A stretch of 64,000 nucleotides of DNA, from contig NZ_CP086594.1 in the NCBI RefSeq assembly GCF_020866845.1, positions 1,860,001 through 1,924,000 on the forward strand. Direction: 5' to 3'. The notes under the pieces were generated by a model. The model saw nothing but the letters and a program-made list of their open reading frames with translations. It was not told where the DNA came from and searched no databases. This document shows positions 33,401-45,400 of this stretch, piece after piece; position 1 is the first letter of the stretch; the number at the start of each line of letters is the position of its first letter. Both the position numbers and the translations under genes were made by a program. This DNA is from Sphingomonas radiodurans. GTDB lineage: Bacteria > Pseudomonadota > Alphaproteobacteria > Sphingomonadales > Sphingomonadaceae.

Positions 33401-36400
33401 CCGGTGCTGCGGATCGAACTGACCCCCAGCTTCCCGGCCATTCCGGGCCAGTCTGTGCTGGTCCATGCGGTGGCCGACAGCCTGTCGGATATCACTTCGC
33501 TTCGCCTGTGGCTCGATGGTGAGGAACTGCTGCTCGACGCCAACGGCCGGGCCACGATCGTGGCGGGTGCTCCTAGAAAATACGCGCTGACGGCCGAAGC
33601 GCGCGATGCCGACGGCGGGGTCAAGATTGTCACCAGCCAGCTCAAGGTGCGCGATCCGTCCGACTCTTCGGCGCCGGTTGTGAGTTTCCTGTCGGGGCTC
33701 GAAGGGGCGCTGGTCGATGGCCCGCTGTCGATCGCGGGAGTGGTCGCAGACGCCAACCTCGACACGTGGACGCTCGAATTGATCGCCCGCGACGGGACGG
33801 CCACCGAGCTGGCGCGCGGCGAGACGCCGATAACCGGCACCTTGGCCGAAATCGATGCCCGCCGCCTGGCCGATGGCTTCTACAGCCTGCGGCTCACCGC
33901 GCGCGACATCTCCGGCCGCAGCAGCGTAACCTCGGCGGATATCGAAATTCGCTCGGGCGAGGACAAGCTTGGTCGTTACCTCGTCCGCGAAACCGACTCT
34001 GCCGGGACGATCGGCGGGGTGCCATTTTCGCTGCTGCGGCAATTCGACAGCCTGACCGGGGAATGGAGCTTCCCCGGCCTCGATCCAGATCTTGTGGCGA
34101 GCGTCGGCGACAACCGCGATGCCAGCGGCGCGCTGCCGGGCTTCAAGCTCGGCACGCGGGTCTATCTTTCCCTGCCGACGGGTGAGCGCGCGGTGTTCAC
34201 CTTCGCCCCGGTGGCGGAGCAGATCGGGGGGATCACATTCTGGCGCCCGGCATGGCAGGCCGAGGGGGATCACGGGTTCACAATTGATTCAATCGACGTC
34301 CAGTTGCGCCGCACCGGTGCGTCTTTTCACGATGTCGCGACCGGGCTCGCCTACAACCCCGCCGCCTCGTTCTATGGCGACGAGGATTACACGCTGACCT
34401 GGCCCGATGGCACGATCCAGACGATCGACAGCGATCGCGGGACGGTGGCGCTCGACACACCGCAAGGCAGACTGCTGGTGGGGAACGGAGCGATCACCGC
34501 GCTCGGCGGAGCATCCTTGCAACTCCTCCGCGATGGCCAGGGCGATATCACGCGCGCCAGCACGGCGGACGGCCGGTCGGCGGTTTACAGCTACGACGCC
34601 GAGGGACGCCTGATCGCGGTTCGCGACATCGCCACGGGGGAAGGCACCCGCTACGGCTATTCGGCTGGACAGCTGTCGATCGAGATACCCTCGGGTGGCG
34701 ACGGCACCCGGATCCTGTATGGCAGCGATGGCGGAATTTCGCTCCAGCCGGTTAAGGCCGATCTCGCCAGCGTCGCCAATTTCACCGGAGTCCCTTTCAC
34801 CGGTGACCTCGGTGCCGGTGGCAGCGAGACCTACGCCTTCACGCTGCGCGAGAGCGAGATGACCGGCCCCGCCGGAGGCGCGGTGATCCTGCGACTGGCG
34901 ACGAGCGGCAACGTCATGCCCGAGATCGCCGGGATCGAGGCGCTCGCGAGCGCGATGATCGGCGGGCAGCGGGTCACATTGTTCGCGGCGGTGGACCCCG
35001 GGTTGTTCCAGCTGACGCTGACGGGTTCGGGCAGCTACATCGCGGACCTGCGGATTGCTGGCGATATCGACGGCAACGGCAATGTGGACGGGGCGGACAG
35101 CCTCGCGCTGGAAACCGGGACGACCGGCGCCGATGTCAGCGGCGACGGGATCGTCGATGCGGCTGATCGCCAATTGGTGGCGGCCAATTTCGGCTTTATT
35201 GCCAATCTGGCGCCGGTGCTGGCAGCGCAACTTCCTGACATTTACACCCATGTCGATCTCGCCGCATGGCTGACCTTGTCCGATGTGGCGACCGATCCCG
35301 ATGGCGATGTTCTATATTACCGGATCGTGTCGGTCGAAGGCGGCACCGCGCAGCTCAATTCGCGCGGCGCGCAGGTGCTGTTCACCCCACACGAGGGCTA
35401 TGTGGGCGTGGCGAGCATCACGCTGACCGCCGATGACGGGTTCGGCACGTCGGCGCAGGCGGTTATCGATATCAACGTGTCCGATGCGGCGCTGCTGTCG
35501 ATCAATTTCGTCGAACGGCAATACAATTTCGGCAATATCGGCGAGCAGGGTCTGGTGATGGCGATGGGCACCTTCGCCGATCAGGAGAATGTGTGGTTGC
35601 CGTTCTCCTATGTCGACGTGCTTGTTGCCGATCCCGCAGTCGCTCAGCTCGACGCCGAAGGCAGGCTGACCGCGATGGGCCGGGGGACCAGCTATATTAC
35701 CGCAAGGCGCGGCAATATTGCGGCGGCGACCGTGGTGACGGTGGGGCCGCCCAGCGACTACATCGATTTCACCACCAGCGCCTATGGCATCGATGCCTAT
35801 CCCGACGCGGTGACCATCCTGCCCGCAGGCCAAGCGCGCCAGATTGTCACCCGGCTCGATCCGACCGACGAATTCTATGCCGATGGCCCAGAAGCCGGGA
35901 CGATCTACATCTCTGGCAATGACAGCGTGGTCACCGTCGATGCCAACGGGCTGATGCGCGGGGTTGGTGTCGGCGTCACCACCGTGACGGTGATCAACGC
36001 CTTCGGCGAGGACCGGATCGAGGTGCGGGTCGAGGCCGCAGTCAACGGCAATGCCGTGACCATCGGCGCCGATGGCGCGATCGTCGAGAACGACGAGGGG
36101 ATCCAACTCGCATTCGGCCCCAGGCAGCTCGACGGCGATACCAATGTCCAGGTTACCAGCGTCGCCAAGGCCGATCTTGCCCTCGCACCGCCGAACGAGG
36201 CTTTTTTCGATTTCATTGCGGCGTTCAACCTCACTGTCGAGGGCGACGCGATCGAAGGTCCGCTGCAAATCGCCGCCCCGGTCCCGGCGGAGATCGGTGC
36301 GCCCGGCGACGAGGTGTATTTCTTCCAGCAGCAGACGATCGAGACCACGGCCGGCGTATTCATCGAAACATGGGTCATGATCGACAACGGCACGATCGAC

Positions 36401-39400
36401 CAGAACGGCATCGCCCGCACCAGCTCGCCGCCGTTCCCCGGACTGAGCAAGAGCGGGCAGGTCATGATTGCCCGCGCTTCGCAGCCGATGCAGCAGGTGC
36501 GGATCGATGTGACCGGTCAGCTGACCTTCACCGCCATGACGATCACCGCGCTCGGCTTCTCGGTCACCGGCGGACTGGTCGGTACGGTCGTCAACACCGG
36601 GATCATCGCGACCATGCTCGCGCTGGCGGTGCCGGTCTTGGGCGAGGGCCTCTCGGCCATCCTTTATGCCAAGGCACGCAGCGGCCAGATCACCGAGGTC
36701 GACCTCAATTTCAACCCGTCGATCGGCGATCGCCTGATCCGCCAGACCGTGTCGATCCCGCCGGCCGATCCCAAGGTGGTGGGCAAGCCCACAATCTTCC
36801 GCGAGGAAGACAATGTTTCAAGCCCGTTCGACCCCGATCCTGATGCCGGGCCGGCGCAGGGCGCCAGCGTGCAACTGGTGCAGGGCGTGGATGGCATCAC
36901 CGCCTATCTGACCTTGCAGGGCCGTGACTTCCTGGCCGAGACCGGCCTTGGCGCCAGCCCCGATGCGTTGCGCTTGGTGTTCAAGACCGGCAATTTCGAG
37001 GTGGTTCTGACCAAGGACGATTTTACCTTCATCGGCAGTCGCGAGTTCGGCCGCATCGTCCTGAAGGTGCCGAACACCATCCTGCTGGGCGCAGCGGACA
37101 TCTTTGTCGAACGTCCGATAGAGGGCGAATACGAAAGCGAAATCTTCGATCCCACCTACCACCGCAGCCAGCCGGTGACGATCGACAACAATCGCGGCTA
37201 TGCCTTCGCGGGAAGTCCCGTGGGGGTCCAGGTCATCGATATCGTGACCAAGGACGAGGCCCTGCTGGCCGAGGCTGCACAAGCAGCGGACCCGTCGGCC
37301 GTCGCCAATCTGGTGGAGCGGGTGCTGTTCACCATCCCGACCGCAGGTACGGTGCGCGATATCGTCGTCCGGCCCGACCTGGGTGCGGCCTATGTCGCCA
37401 CCGATGCCGGGATCATGGTGATCGACACATTTACCTTGCAGCAATACGACGTCGACCCATCCACGCCCGAAATCGACATGATCTATACCGGCGGTGCGCG
37501 CGCGGTCGATTCAGACGGCGATGGCAGGCCCGACACGGTAGAATACGTCAACAACGCGGTCACCGCGCTCGCGCTCGATCCCGGCGGCCGCTATCTCTAC
37601 GCCGCCACTCTGGGCAAGGTGAATGTGATCGACCTCGATCCCAATTCGCCCAATTATCTGAAAATCCTTGCCGCAGACGCGCTGACTTCGATCGATGTTT
37701 CCATCACGACGAGCGATGGTGCCAAATATGGTCACGTGACCGATATCGCGCTCAATGCCGATGGCACGCGTCTCTATGTCACGGTTCCTGTTTCGGAGAT
37801 GTACGGCCCCAATGGCTGGGTGTGGCAGAATGGCGACGACCAGGGCCAGGTCATCGTCATCAATGTCGCGCAAGCGGATCGCCCGGCTGATGGCAGCGAC
37901 GCCAATCCACGCAAGTGGCGCCAGGTGATCGCACGCCAGGACGCCGGAATCGAGCCGTTCGAGATCATCGCCGTACCGAACGATCCCGACCGCATGATCG
38001 TCGCCGCGCGCGGCTCGATGGGTCAGGGCGTGATCCCGCTCCAGGTTGCCGACAACAGCCCGCTCAATTTCCAGTTCGACCAAACCATCCGCCCTATCGC
38101 CACGCGGCTCAATGCCGAAGCGATCGGCGTGACTGATGATTACGCTATGATCGGCGGATTCAACTTCGGCACCGCGACCTATGGCACGGGCAATACGGCG
38201 GATCTCGACATCCGCCACGCCTCGGGTCTGGCAGTCGATCGTTCGGCCAGCTACCTGTTCGTCGCCGACTGGGGCCTGCCGGCCTATTACTGGTTCCGCA
38301 ACACCGACGTTGGCGAGCAGATCGACGACTATCATCAGATCGGCTCCAAGATCATGGTGATCGCCGATCCATTCTCCGCGCTTCCCAGGATCCTCGGTTC
38401 GACCACCCCGATCCCGATGGCCTTCCTCGAGGATCTCGAACTCGATGTCACCGGCCAGAAGCTCTACGCCAATTATCGCGGCGCTGGAAACATCGTGGTC
38501 ATCGATGCCGAGGAACTGATCGCGCGGGTCGATATCCCCTTCAACCGCGACCGCGGCAATGTCCGTTCGAGCAATTTCGTCGGGCAGCAATACGCGCTCG
38601 ATACCAATGGTTATCAGTTCGAGGTCAACGGGTACTTCTCGGAACAGCATCCGTTGGAAGCACTATACCTGCCGGCGATCGACGTCGCTCGCCATGGCCA
38701 CGGACTTGCCTTGCAGGACGTGCTGGCTCTCAAGCTGCTCGGTCCGGTGACGCAACAGGACGTGCACGGCGACGAGAACCTGCAGATCACCTTCCAGTGG
38801 GAAGTCGATACCGATCTGGCGCCGATCGACGAATACGAGACGCAGCTGTTCGTCAGCGCGCTGCGGCCCGGGGAGGGCCTGTGGCCGGACGATAAATGGC
38901 CCGATCGCAGCCTGGTTTTGGGCGAGGAAGATCCCGATCCCGCCGATCTGAAGGACTTCAACCCCAACCGCATCTTCACGTCCGAGCGGCTGAAACCCGG
39001 CAACTATTTCTATGACATCGTCGTGGAGGACGGCAAATATGTGATGACCAAGGGCTTCACCGCCCCCGAGCCCGGCAGCAACATCACGCAGGTCACCTTC
39101 GGGCGGCGGCTGTCCGAACTGCTGACCGCGGGGCAGGAATACCAATGGGGCGTGCGGATGTTCGTCGGCCACAGCGATCCCGACGACGACCTCGATCCCA
39201 ATGATTATGTCGCGCATGGCAACGCCTCCTTCAAGGTTGCCCCGGTCAATCTCGTCGATACGCTCGGGGTCGCGTTCAACGGGGTGACCGTTATCACCCA
39301 CGGCATGGAACTCGGCTTGTCGACGGGTGAGGACAACTTCGCCCAGCGCGATGCCGACGGTGAGTACACCTGGTTTGCCCAGATGGCCGATGCCATCGTC

Positions 39401-42400
39401 GAGGCGAGCGGTGGCGGCGTGGCGCTGTGGTACGACAAGAAAACCGGCGACTGGTACGATCCGATCAGCGGCAAACGCAACGCGGCGGCCTTGCAGCCCG
39501 GCAAGGCGGTGGCGCTGGTGGCCGACTGGCACAAGGAATCGGACATCACCGATTCGGGCTTTGCCGAAGCCGCCGCCGAAGCGCTGTTCGCCTCGATCGT
39601 CGCGCTCGACCGTGCGAGTGGCGGCGTCGGGCCCTCGGGCCAGGGCAACCTTCTGTCCACTCCGCTCCACTTCATCGGGCATGGGCGCGGCACGGTGGTC
39701 AATTCCGAGATCATTCAGCGGCTGGGCACGGTGTTCCCGAATGCGGGCAGCCCTTCGGCAAGCCATCCGCTGGCGGGCCATGGCGGCATCCAGATGACCA
39801 CGCTCGACATCCACGATGGCAACCAGCCTTCGCTGGATATCGATGTCGTCGCGGTGGCGGATAAGCTGTTCCGCGCGGCGGAACTGGTTGCCAAGCTGTT
39901 CGGCAAGACCGCCTTCAAGGCGGTCCAACACTTCCACAAGATCGTGAATGCCGCCTTCAAGGTCGCCGATTATGCGGGCGTGAAGCTCAATCCCGCCAGC
40001 TTCAGCGAATTCTCCGATCCCGACGTCCAGATCTGGAACAACGTCACCTATTCGGACAATTATTACCAGCAGACCGCCAGCTACAAAATCGACGGAATTC
40101 CCGTGTTCGAAGGGGATTCGCTGTTCACCACGACGATCAACGGGCGCGCGCTGGGCGGCACCGTGGTTACGCTTCCGGGTGGAAGCAAGCCGGGCAATTC
40201 GCCCGAGATCGAATACCTGCTCGGCGCGGCCAACAAGCCCGTCACCGACGAAGCGGGCGCGATCACCAATGAGGAAATCGAACAAGCTTACTCACTGCTC
40301 AATATGGACGGGGTGAAGCTGGAGGAGATGGCGCTCGCCGGTTTTACCGGCGACGACATCGTCCGCGCGCTTGATCTGCTCACCTCGGTGGTGGGGCTGG
40401 GATCGATCGGGTTTGGCGGACCGCATGATCGCGTGTGGCAATGGTACACCGGCACGGTCGACACCAGCGAGACCGATATCGACGGCAATCCGATCTTCCG
40501 CCGCATCACCGATGAAGGTCGCGTCACCTTCGCCAAGGGCATTCTCCCGACGCAATTGCTGAACAACGTGCCCTGGTACGAGGTCGGCATCACCGACGAC
40601 GATCCCGATGCCGAGGAGGGCAATCGCTCGATCTGGGAAGGCATCCACTATGGGTGGTATTATTCGCTGGTCGGCGGTGGCGGCAACGCGCGTCCGGGCG
40701 AGGGCACCGGGCAGGGCCGGGTGCCGGTCTATTACGACAACACCGAGACGCAGAAGAACGAGGAAGTCGTCCCGACGATCTTCAACGGCGAATTCGAGGC
40801 GGGGCTGAAGCAGAGCTTCTACACCGCCATTGACGGCAGCGATCGCGGTCGTTTCCCGCTGTCCTATGAAATTCCCGGCTGGTCTTTCCACGGCGGCGAG
40901 GGATACACTGTCGGCGGGTTCAACCTCGAAGTCGGCGCGGTGGATCTCTCCGTGCCAGCGCTTGATATCGGCGCGCTGTTCGTGATCGAAACCAATATTG
41001 GCCCGGAAGTGAAGTCGACTTGGGCCAATTTCTGGAAGGGCTACGGCCGCAAGGTCAGCAGTTCGCTGGTTGGCAAGCTGGTTACGGCGGCGGACCCGCC
41101 CCCCGTTCTCACGACGGCGCAGCAGGCCGATTTGAGCGCCGCCGAACTGATTCAATACAACACCATCCAACTGGCATACGAAAAGCTCAACGCCTTCCTC
41201 GTGGCTGCCGACGGGGCGCTGGCGGGCGTGCTCGACGACGGGTTCAAGCTGCTCGATTACATCACCCGCACACCGACCGAAGCGCTGCGCGATTTCCTCC
41301 ATGAGGAAATCGGCAAGCGGATCGAGGGGCTGCTCGCCACGCTGTTCGGCGAGACCCAGGATTACGGCCTGCTGATGGGCTCGGAAGTCGCGCTGTTCGC
41401 GCTGGTCAACGGCATGCTTGACGCGGTCTTTCCGATCGATTCAGAGGTCACCACACCGGAAGAGCGGCAGGCCAACGGGGAAATCCGCGCCTTCGTCGAG
41501 CAAAGCCTCGAGAAGCTGTTCGATTTCGAGGATGGCGCGATCAACGTCACCAAGGTCACCCACAACCGCGTCTATCTCGACCCGGCCAAGCCTTTCCTGA
41601 CTTACGAAACGTTGATCCCCTATCTCTCCGACGCCAGTGGCGGGCTCAACATCACCTTCACGCCGGCGGATATCTCCGGCGGCGCGCCGGTGACGGTGTT
41701 CGAGCCGCTCAAGCCGGGCTTCTTCAGCCGTCACGACAATGTGGTGACCATCCCCGAAGCCCTGCTCGGCAAGACCGTCACGATCAGCTTCGAACTGGTC
41801 GGCGGCTTCGAGAGGCTTTCGCCAGCGGTGATTGCCGCGCTCGGCGCCAACACGACGCTCGACGCGCGCAATGACGAAACCATTGTCGGCACCGTGCTGA
41901 TCCTCGACGCGGTCAAGCTGTCGGCGGTGCCGCAGGGCATACCGCTGCTGCTCCAGGGAACCGTACCACTCGAACCTGCCGGCAGTTCGAGCGAGTTAAC
42001 ACAAGAGCGCCTGGCGGCCCTGCTCGACACCGCAAAGCAGGCATGGCTCGCCTCGACCTTTGTCGATGCGACGCCGGAAGTGTTCGCCGGTATCGAAATT
42101 CGCTTCGAGGATTTCGGCAGCAACGCGCTGGCCACCTTTGCCAACGGGGTCATCACCATCGACGACGATGCAGCCGGTGCCGGCTGGTTCGTCGATCTGA
42201 CTCCGGGTGAGAATGAGGAATTCGCGGCTGGAGCGGCAACGCACCTCCTTGCGGCAGCCGATGGAGCGCAATCGGCGGGCCGGATCGACCTGCTGACCGT
42301 GATCATGCACGAACTCGGCCATGCCCTGGATCTGCCGCACATCCCGGCGCTCGACGGCAAGCAATTGATGAGCGAGATGCTTGTCATGTCCGAACGCCGC

Positions 42401-45400
42401 CTGATCGCAGCGCATGACATTCCTGCGCCAGAGCAGGAGCAGGACCAAAACGGCGGTGCTGGCGGCAATGCCTCGACAATCGCTGATGCGCCCACCATTG
42501 TGCTTCAGCCGGTTGAGGGGGGCGAGTTCGTCCAGACCCTCGCCATGGCATCGCCTCTGCAGCTCGGCATCGTGGCCACCAATCCGCTCACAAATGGCGA
42601 TTTTTCCGCCGCGAGCGGCTGGAGCGGCACCGGCGCGGGCTCGGTTTCGGGCGGCGTCGGGGTGCTGGCGGAGCATTCGCAGCTGCTCAGCTCGCTGCGG
42701 GAGGGCTTCGCCATCCCCGCGGGCGCGCAGAGCATCAGCTTCCGCATCGAATCCGCCACGCTCGGCACCAGCGCCGACCTACCGCCCGACGCCTTCGAAG
42801 TGGCGCTGCTCGATCCGGTGACCGGGCTGTCGCTGCTCGGCGCGCTCGGCGGGCTCGACTTAAGCGACGCGATGCTCAACCTGCAGGCCGACGGTTCGCT
42901 CTACCTCGCCCCCGGCGTGGTGGTGCAGGGCAATCCGCTGACGGGACCGGCGATCGTAACCATCTCGCTTGCCGGAATGGACACCACCAATGGCGTGCTG
43001 CTCAGCTTCGACCTGATCGGGCAGGGCGCGCTCGACAGTCTGGTGACGGTCGACAATGTTACCTTCGGCGGCACCGTCAACACCCAGCCGGTGGCGCAGG
43101 ACGATGCGGTTTCCTTGCCCGAAGACGGCTCGCTGGCGATTGACTTCCTCGCCAACGATGCCGATGTCGATGGGGATCCGCTCGCGGTGACGATCCTGAC
43201 TGGCCCGGCCAACGGGACCTTGGTCGCTCCCGCCCAGCCGGGTGGCGGATGGACCTATGTGCCCAACGCCAATTATTTCGGGCCTGATAGCTTTACCTAT
43301 TCGGTCACCGACAACATCAACCCGCCCGCCAACGCCACGGTCAGCATCACCGTCAATGCCGTGAACGATGCGCCCGCAATCGACCCGGTGGGCGATTTCA
43401 GCGCCGGGCTCGGCTCGGCGATCGCCCTTGCGGTCGCGGCAAGCGATATCGACGATGCTCCCGAGGATTTGACTTTCACCTTGGTCTCCGGTCCCGAGGG
43501 GGCGATCCTGTCTCCGGATGGCCAATTTACGTGGAATGCGGTTGGCGCCGGCGATCAGGCGGTCACCGTGCGCGTCACCGACGCCGCTGGAGCCTTTGTC
43601 GAAACCAGCTTCACGATCACCATGACGCCCGCGGAGAATGCGTCGCCGCTGATCGGCGCGGTCGGTTCGCAGGTGGTGGCCGAGGGTGAAACCCTCTCTG
43701 TGCAGCTGACCGCCAGCGATCCCGATCACGAGCCGGCTGCGCTGGTGTACAGCCTCGTCTCCGGCCCGGCCGGCGCCAGCATCTCGCCCGGTGGTTTGTT
43801 CAACTGGACCGCAACTGGCGACGCTGCCCAGCAGCAGGTGACGGTCCGTGTGACTGATCCGGAAGGAGCCTCTACCGAGACCAGCTTTGCCATTGCGGTA
43901 ACCCTGATCCCCGGCAACACCGCCCCCGTGGCCACGCCGGTCGATGACCGCGCGGTGAAACCGGGCGGGATCGTCATCATCCCGCTGACGGCCAGCGACG
44001 CCGAGGACGAGCCGGGCGATCTGGTGTGGACGCTCGTTTCGGGGCCAGAAGGAGCGGCAGTCTCCCCGACCGGCGTGTTCAGCTGGACCGCAGACGCGGT
44101 GCCGGGCGACCAATTGGTTACGGCCCGGGTCACCGATAGCGCGGGGCTTTTCGCTGACGTCAGCTTCAGCATCACGGTCGATACGCGAGCGAACATCGCG
44201 CCAGTGTTCGGCCCGGTGACCAACCGCGCGGTCACAGCCGGTGACGCCGTAAGCGTGCAATTGTCCGCTACCGATAATGATCACCCGCAGGACGCGCTGG
44301 TCTTCAGGCTGGTCGCTGGTCCCGAAGGCGCCAGCGTCACCGCGGACGGGCTTTTCAGCTGGAATGCAAGCCGGCCAGGCGATCAAACGGTCATCGTCCG
44401 CGTCACGGACCCGGCGGGTGCTTTTGACGAGGCGCGCTTCACGATCGCCGTCACCGCCCAACCGAACACCGCCCCCGTGGCGATGGCGGTCGACGACCGC
44501 ACCGTGAATCCGGGCGGCGTCATCATCATCCCGCTGACGGCCAGCGACGCCGAGGACGAGCCGGGCGATCTGGTATGGACGCTCGTTTCGGGACCGGAAG
44601 GCGCTACCGTCTCGCTGACCGGCCAGTTCAGCTGGACCGCCGGTGCGCCGGGCGATCAGGCGGTTACGGCCCGCGTCACCGATAGCGCGGGGCTTTTCGC
44701 TGACGTCAGCTTCACCATCACGGTCGATGCGCGGGCGAACGCGTCGCCAGTGTTTGGCCCGGTAACCGATCGTGCCGTGACGGCAGGTGACGCCGTAAGC
44801 GTGCAATTGTCCGCTACCGATAATGATCACCCGCAGGACGCGCTGGTCTTCAGCCTGGTCGCTGGTCCCGAAGGCGCCAGCGTCACCGCGGACGGGCTTT
44901 TCAGCTGGAATGCAAGCCGGCCAGGCGACCAAACGGTCATCGTCCGAGTCACGGACCCGGCGGGTGCATTTGACCAGGCGAGCTTCACGATCGCCGTCAC
45001 CGCACGACCGAACACCGTCCCCGTGGCCACGCCGGTCGATGACCGCACCGTGAAGCCGGGCGGCCTCGTGATCGTTTCACTGACGGCCAGCGACGCCGAG
45101 GAAGATCCGGGAGATCTGATGTGGTCGCTCATTTCGGGACCGGAAGGCGCTACCGTCTCGCCGACTGGCGTGTTCAGCTGGACCGCCGGTGCGCCGGGCG
45201 AGCAAGCCGTGATCGTGCGTGTCACTGACCGGGCGGGTGCATTTGACGAGGTGAGCTTCATCATCGCCATCGCAGCGGTTCCCAATCAGAGCCCGGTGCT
45301 GGAGGCACTGCCTGCGTTGACGGTGGCGGAAGGGCAGACGGTTACGTTCAGTCTCGTCGCGACGGACCCGGATGGTCCGGCCGAGGCGCTCGTTTGGGAT

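Noticed and set aside
28403..34273. Antisense open frame of 1,956 codons inside the giant gene
   Set aside because: It mirrors high-GC codon use of the giant gene, is rich in Arg, His and Gly, and has no recognisable domain. The plus-strand reading has clear modules. The same applies to antisense frames at 24647-26968, 21497-23029 and 12617-13897.
43915..45290. CRISPR or short tandem repeat array
   Set aside because: The repetition comes from coding Ig-like modules of 273 and 546 bases in one reading frame. No spacer structure.
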